Of a DNA stretch of 64,000 bases, positions 59,531 through 64,000 are shown in pieces. This stretch comes from Cyclospora cayetanensis (lineage: Eukaryota; Apicomplexa; Conoidasida; Eucoccidiorida; Eimeriidae), in contig NW_020312759.1 of NCBI RefSeq assembly GCF_002999335.1, positions 62,001 to 126,000 of the forward strand, given 5' to 3'. The notes under the pieces were generated by a model that did not search any database, was not told the DNA's origin, and saw only the letters and a program-made list of their open reading frames with translations. The translations under genes were made by a program, and so were the position numbers. The stretch's first letter is position 1. Every line of letters begins with the position of its first letter.

Positions 59531-60958
59531 AAGAGTTCCCCCTTCAAACCCCTCCTGTTGTCGGTTGGTGCTTGTCTGTAGGTGGAAGCGTGCACCGGGC
59601 TGCAGCTACTGTCTGCGCTGCTCGTGGGGTCTGCTACTAGGCGTTCCATCGACTCTCTGCTGGAGCCGTCTCTCCATCTCGTGTGGTCCTGGGTGCAGAA
59701 GGCGCAGCAAGAGGCTGAGGCCGTGGATAAAGCCACCAAGCGCGCCTTTATTCTATTTATTTCCTCCCTTCTGGTCTATGCCCTGGAGCCGTCCATTCAG
59801 CTCATGCAACAAAAACAAATTCTGGAGCCGATTCTCTCATTTGTATTCGAGAACGCCGGTATTGTCGAGGCGTAAGGCAGGAAAAGCGTGAATGTGTTTG
59901 AGTCCGCTTATTTCTGAAATTTCGGGGTGTATTCACGTAGATGCATGGAAGTAGAACCCGTCCAGATTTTTCCTGAATGCCGTGTGGCGGTGCCCTTCCG
60001 GTATTTGCGTTTTTGTGTGTGCGTTGTCCTTTCGTAGGTATGAACAGCGCAAGACGTTCGTGCTGGGTTTCGCACCTCTTTTGCGCTCAGTCGCGTCTGC
60101 GCCTGCTCAGTGGCCTCAGTGGTTGATGCAGAATGTCGAGGCTCTAGTGCCTATATTAGCGTCTCACGGAATCGCCTTACGAGGTTTGAGGGATAAGGCA
60201 GAGGATGGAGCGGCAGACAGCGACATTGGGTCGGATAATGACAGTGAACAGAGTTTAGACGACACACAAGATGCACAGCTGCACGCAGCAACGGAATCTA
60301 TTTTACAAAAGCTTGAAGCGGAGTGGGATGATGAAGACGACGAAGACTGGGACGCTGATCTTGATGGGTAAGACTTCCAGTTGCACCAGAGCGAATGTAC
60401 CACTAGTTGAGCAACAATGGGGATATTTTCAGGCCGACAAGAACACGTTACAGTGATGCTTTGAACGGAGCTGGTTTCCTGACGCAGTGACGATGCTGGT
60501 TTGAGATTCGAACCGTTAGAGTCGATAGACGAACTGAAAGTCTTGAGAGAAGCCCTTGCACTGTTGCCGCCGGAAGCCGCGCAAAAAGTGCAAACTGCAC
60601 TTGGCCCCGAGGGGCTAGAAAAACTCGTAAGCTCAAAAAAAGGGGACGCCTTCATAGGTGCGGCTGCTGAAGTTCTTGTCCGTGAGTGCTGTTTATCGCG
60701 GGGGGTGACCTTTTTACAAGCGCTCTTATCGAGTTGTCCAGTCTTTCCCTGTGCGTCTTTTTTGCATCAGAATGCCGCTTTGACGGATCCTCCCCCTCTC
60801 CAACCTTCTCAGTAACATGGACAGCTCTCTTTCTAAAAGGCAAACCAGGCGGCAATCATTATTTGAGGGTCATACCCTTCAGCCGGTTCTCGGCCCCTCA
60901 CGTCTGTCTTGGGGAAAAATATAGCGCGTACCAGCTGAGGAGCTTCCTAAAGGCCTGA
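54784..60958 (+). CDS. Importin-7/8-type karyopherin beta (Nmd5/Sxm1 family)
   Basis: This family carries ribosomal proteins, histones and other cargo through nuclear pores and is released by Ran-GTP. Exons: 54784-54814, 55117-55181, 55612-55668, 55831-56108, 56291-56646, 56842-57351, 57837-58563, 58889-59300, 59582-59871, 60038-60367, 60488-60681 and 60771-60958 (3,438 nt, 1,145 aa, in phase). Blocks: MAVQPEELCKVLEGTYSPNA, VDLPVRTAASVTLKN (importin N-terminal domain), WPTILDEV, YKAKKWALQIVQRVFTRFG, DGALMLAGAV, LRMRACWVYEVF, DHLEQMMPVLVNF, RKTFVLGFAPLL, and the acidic run WDDEDDEDWDADLDG typical of importin-7/8 C-termini, then FEPLESIDELKVL. The intron 59301-59580 has a GC donor. The last exon (60771 onward) is a guess by phase; the true end could lie soon after 60681. 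HEAT repeats are not individually counted. Confidence 0.9.
55268..55324. repeat. TA/TG-rich tract in importin intron 2
   Basis: A TATGTACATG to (TA)n simple tract lies within the intron 55182-55611. No coding role is seen. Confidence 0.7.
56745..56777. repeat. (GT)n microsatellite in importin intron 5
   Basis: About 16 uninterrupted GT dinucleotides sit in the intron 56647-56841, some 65 bp before the acceptor. Confidence 0.9.
59301..59580 (+). other. GC-AG intron of the importin gene
   Basis: The donor reads GATGAG|GCAAGC and the acceptor TGTCTGTAG. No GT donor near this point restores frame, whereas the GC site joins ICVEDNDE to VEACTGLQLL in phase, matching the importin-7 layout. Without splicing the frame stops at 59373-59375. 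Confidence 0.7.
59471..59527. repeat. (TA)n microsatellite in the GC-AG intron
   Basis: A nearly pure run of about 27 TA dinucleotides lies 55 bp before the acceptor of the intron 59301-59580. Confidence 0.92.
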
Positions 60959-63348
60959 GGAATGCGGGGGTGCCAGTTTGCTTGAATTTTATTTTCGATG
61001 TATACGTGTGCGTTCATTTCTCGGTATTTTGGTTCCCATCGACATGATACCGCGCATTTGTTATTCAACAGTACCAGTCTTTCCGCTCGAGTTCGGGCGT
61101 CAGTTTATGTCGAGAGTCTGCTTGGTTTTTGTATGAAAGAGCGCACATGCAGTTTCTGGAAGCACATTACGCAGCAACAAAAGTGCATTTTTTAAAAGCA
61201 AATAATATGCAGACCTGAGCTAAACGTAGCCCGACTAGGGCAGCCGGGCTTTTCGCGTGCCTAAATGCCCGATTCGTCATTGCACTCATTCGCTTACTCC
61301 TTCACCGAAGTAAGCACAGTAGGATAGTAACAGTTCAATAGCTTAAAGTGAGTGACTAAAAATATACAGCAGCAACGTCTGGGCGGGGAAAGTGACATGC
61401 CAGAAGAAGTGGTGCAAATGCAACTGGGTAATTACCTCGCGAGCACGGCGTACACCCAAATCATTGGTGCACTGCATGAAACCCAAAACGAAACATTTGG
61501 GTATAGAAATCTTCACTATTTGTATATAACTACAGTGGGGGCATGGTAAAGGTTTGCTATCACTGCTTGACGCTGCAAATCTGTTAGATCCTTCTTAAGG
61601 ATCGCCTCAAGACCGACGCCTTCCGGGTGGACTGCTTCAAGCTCCCTTAGCTTCTCTTTAGTCTGCATCAACGCAGTTTGCAGCACATTGACACTTCCTT
61701 TTCCCATATTTGAGACATGCACTACATGCATTTAACTAACTGGCCTGGATTGGCTCCTGGGAAGCTATGAAGGCGATTTGTTTAGATACAGCAACTTTTC
61801 CAAGACTCCCCCCTTAACTACTTTACAAATGCTGACTATCAGATCGGGTGGTTAAATGGCTTTATACTAATTCATTCACTTACCCTTCGAACAAAATAAT
61901 CTCGAAAGTTCAGGTTCTGGAAGCTTCGGGCGGCGCGGAGCATCTGGCGATAGACGTGAAATTTAGAGGGGGTGCAAGACATGGAGAAAGCCTTCACATG
62001 CTGGATCCCAGGGGCAAAGTTGGTTTTCCTCGAAATTGCGGAGACAGCGGTGGAAAGCGTTGTTAGGACTGTACCTGCCATTGAAGCGTGTAGTATGAGG
62101 AGAGCAACTGTATGTGCAGAAGAGCTGAAGGTAGAAACCGCTGCTCTTAGAAGTGTTGATATAGCGTAAAGTGTAAACCTTAATACATTTCTATGAGATC
62201 TAAGCGCGAGACGAACTTGCAGAGCAGTGCCGAGTAGGAAGGTAGCACGGAAGTTGGCGCTGCGTCCCACGGGGTATTGAGGACACGTATACTGCTGCTC
62301 TCGCGGCTACCGCGAAGAAACGAATTTAGGTAAGATTGAAGGAAAGAACACTGCTGGAACCAAAAAAACTGGAAAGTGAGCGGCTGTATGGAGCTCTAGC
62401 CCAACAGCCCCACACGGAGGAAGCTGGAAGCTGGCAGCACTCCAAATAGATTATGCTGCCATCTAAGTTGGGTGACGTTACTGCATTCACATGCTCGTCG
62501 ATTATATGCATTATACGAGTGCTAATGGGGATGAAGGAACACACGGCGCGAATTTCACATCCACAACGTTGCCCCACCTTGCTCCCTCGTGAACGACCGA
62601 ATTTCGTAAATTCCGATATGATTGTCCATTCACTCTGTGGCTTCTACATACGAACACTCAGCACGTTGCAGCGACTACAGCGAGAGTTGTAGCGCAACCA
62701 CACCCATTACGCGCTAATGCGCGCCTTCGTACTTCCTCGGTGCAACAGATTGATAATCGAGGCATCCGCCTCACCCAGGAAGGGCCTTGCACCTCTGTAA
62801 CTTCAGCAACCCAGAACTGGAAAGTACCCACATGTACGTATCTAGCTCCTATATCACTCTGCAAATAATACCGATTAAGGAAAACGGACTTGAAACAATG
62901 CTTATTTCCTAGACACAAGGGGTCTAATACATACGTTGTCCCTGTACACTTGCATAGTGAGCGGACTATCGGAACCCACTGTATATGGGAAGAAAAGGGC
63001 AAGCATCTGTTGATTTTTGCTCTCCAACTAGCTGGACTGATTGCTTTGATGCTTCTCTATAATGCGTTATGTATGAGGTCGTCACTACCAGAATAACCCA
63101 GAAACAATATATCCTCTTGCTTCATCTTTCACGCCACACAAAAGAACTACTTCAAAATCTTCACATATTCTGTTAGCATCCGGCACGGCTCTTGCCACGG
63201 CTACAGAACAGAACAAAAGAATTGTTTTTTACTTCCCCTCGCCTTGTTACCGCATCAGCCTGCTAACTACTGCGGAATATAGATATACCAGGAAATGACA
63301 GTCAGATGTGAGCAGAAACGACGAAAAGAGGTGCGGAAAGATGCATAG
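60959..63348. other. Intergenic, no gene recognised
   Basis: The stretch lies between the convergent importin (+) and Sm-F (-) genes. A small G+C-rich inverted repeat (AGCCCGAC and CCGGGCT) occurs near 61231-61253. Frames such as 61872-62270 (-) lack any family signature. Confidence 0.4.
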
Positions 63349-63901
63349 CTAAGACGCCTCGTCCGCTTCATCCTCTCCCTGGACTTGCCTAATGTAAAGG
63401 ACGTTGTTGCAGCGAATTAGGACTTCCCCTAAGCTGCCCTTGAAGCTTCCATCTACCCATTCCTCGCTGTTTAGAAGATGGATGTTCATATACTCGTCAA
63501 ACGACTTAAGGTATCCTGAGTCAGAGGAAACGCAAAGTACACCCAACAGACCAGCAGGAAACAGGTTTTGGGTGGTTGGCTGAATACGCACCAATACAAG
63601 ACGATGCACGTACATCAGCAACGTTCCGTTAGAGCCTAGCAAGAAATAGGTACGCAAACTCCTCTAGATTCGTCTTACCCTTGTATTCCATGCCCCACTT
63701 AAGCTTCACCATAACCTGCTTTCCTGTGAGAGACGTGAGGAAGGGCTTGGGGTTAAGGGGAGCAAGCTGATAAGGAAAAGAACGCAGTCCAGACAGGACA
63801 TATATGCTTCACCATTTCTTCGGTTTTACAACAGGCAATACAGGCGACTGATCTGTGGAAATCGCACTCTGGGCGGAGGACTCACCGACATTGTCTCGTG
63901 C
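63349..63901 (-). CDS. SNRPF: Small nuclear ribonucleoprotein Sm-F
   Basis: Sm-F is one of seven Sm proteins forming the ring around U1, U2, U4 and U5 snRNAs in the spliceosome. Three exons on the minus strand, 63901-63896, 63766-63679 and 63515-63349, give 86 aa, the same length as the human protein. The first coding exon is only ATGTCG. Exon 2 reads [20 protein letters not shown], then WGMEYKG across the splice, almost identical to the family Sm1 motif. Exon 3 gives [20 protein letters not shown] and the Sm2 motif [16 protein letters not shown] with an acidic tail. Splice phases match. The start is fixed by the short exon's donor (TCG|GTGAGT) and by the family N-terminus MSLPLNPKPF. Confidence 0.95.
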
Positions 63902-64000
63902 AGATTGACGGGGATTTCGACGTTCTACCACCCCCAAATTCGTTTCTCTACGATATTTTCTTTACTTCGCGTTTGGACTTGCGGAATGGAAAGAGATACC
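63902..64000 (-). promoter_or_regulatory. 5' flank of Sm-F
   Basis: The 99 bp to the window edge precede the Sm-F ATG on the minus strand. They must include 5' UTR and possibly promoter sequence. No specific element is identifiable. Confidence 0.3.

Overview
This window looks like nuclear DNA of a coccidian apicomplexan, most likely Eimeria or a close relative such as Cyclospora. The reasons are: genes cut by many short GT-AG introns; CAG/CTG runs in exons giving Gln, Ala, Ser or Leu tracts; frequent TGCATGCA words; CA, TA and GT microsatellites in introns; a bacterial-type DNA ligase with an apicoplast-style leader; and remains of a chromodomain Ty3/gypsy retroelement. The genus is inferred, because no rRNA or organelle marker is present.

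Layout. 0-1.2 kb (+): 3' end of an Ala/Glu-rich coiled-coil gene. 2.0-6.0 kb (-): TYW1, 7 exons, radical-SAM enzyme of wybutosine synthesis. 7.1-11.6 kb (+): NAD+-dependent DNA ligase (LigA type), 4 exons, with an N-terminal leader, divergent from TYW1. 13.7-15.0 kb (-): a weakly supported gene. 15.9-21.4 kb (+): PP2A B56 regulatory subunit, 11 exons. 22.4-28.4 kb (-): a 1,681-residue low-complexity RS/Ala/Gln-rich protein whose intron holds a 19-bp minisatellite. 28.4-36.3 kb: gene-poor, with a decayed chromovirus integrase, a chromodomain and an LTR-like block. 36.4-39.0 kb (-): SMYD-type MYND/SET methyltransferase. 39-43.3 kb: gene-poor, with a second LTR-like block. 43.3-48.3 kb (+): ribophorin I (OST1), 11 exons. 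48.3-54.7 kb: gene-poor. 54.8-61.0 kb (+): importin-7/8-type karyopherin, 12 exons, one GC-AG intron. 61-63.3 kb: nothing recognised. 63.3-63.9 kb (-): Sm-F, 3 exons.

The genes are single housekeeping units, not an operon or pathway cluster: tRNA modification, organelle DNA joining, phosphatase targeting, histone/protein methylation, N-glycosylation, nuclear import and splicing. Exon models were built by hand by matching reading phase across splice sites to remembered family sequences. For TYW1, LigA, B56, SMYD, OST1, importin and Sm-F the summed exons give whole codon counts.

The most interesting item is the intron-containing, leader-bearing NAD+-dependent DNA ligase, a candidate apicoplast replication/repair ligase in a lineage where the characterised DNA ligases are ATP-dependent.
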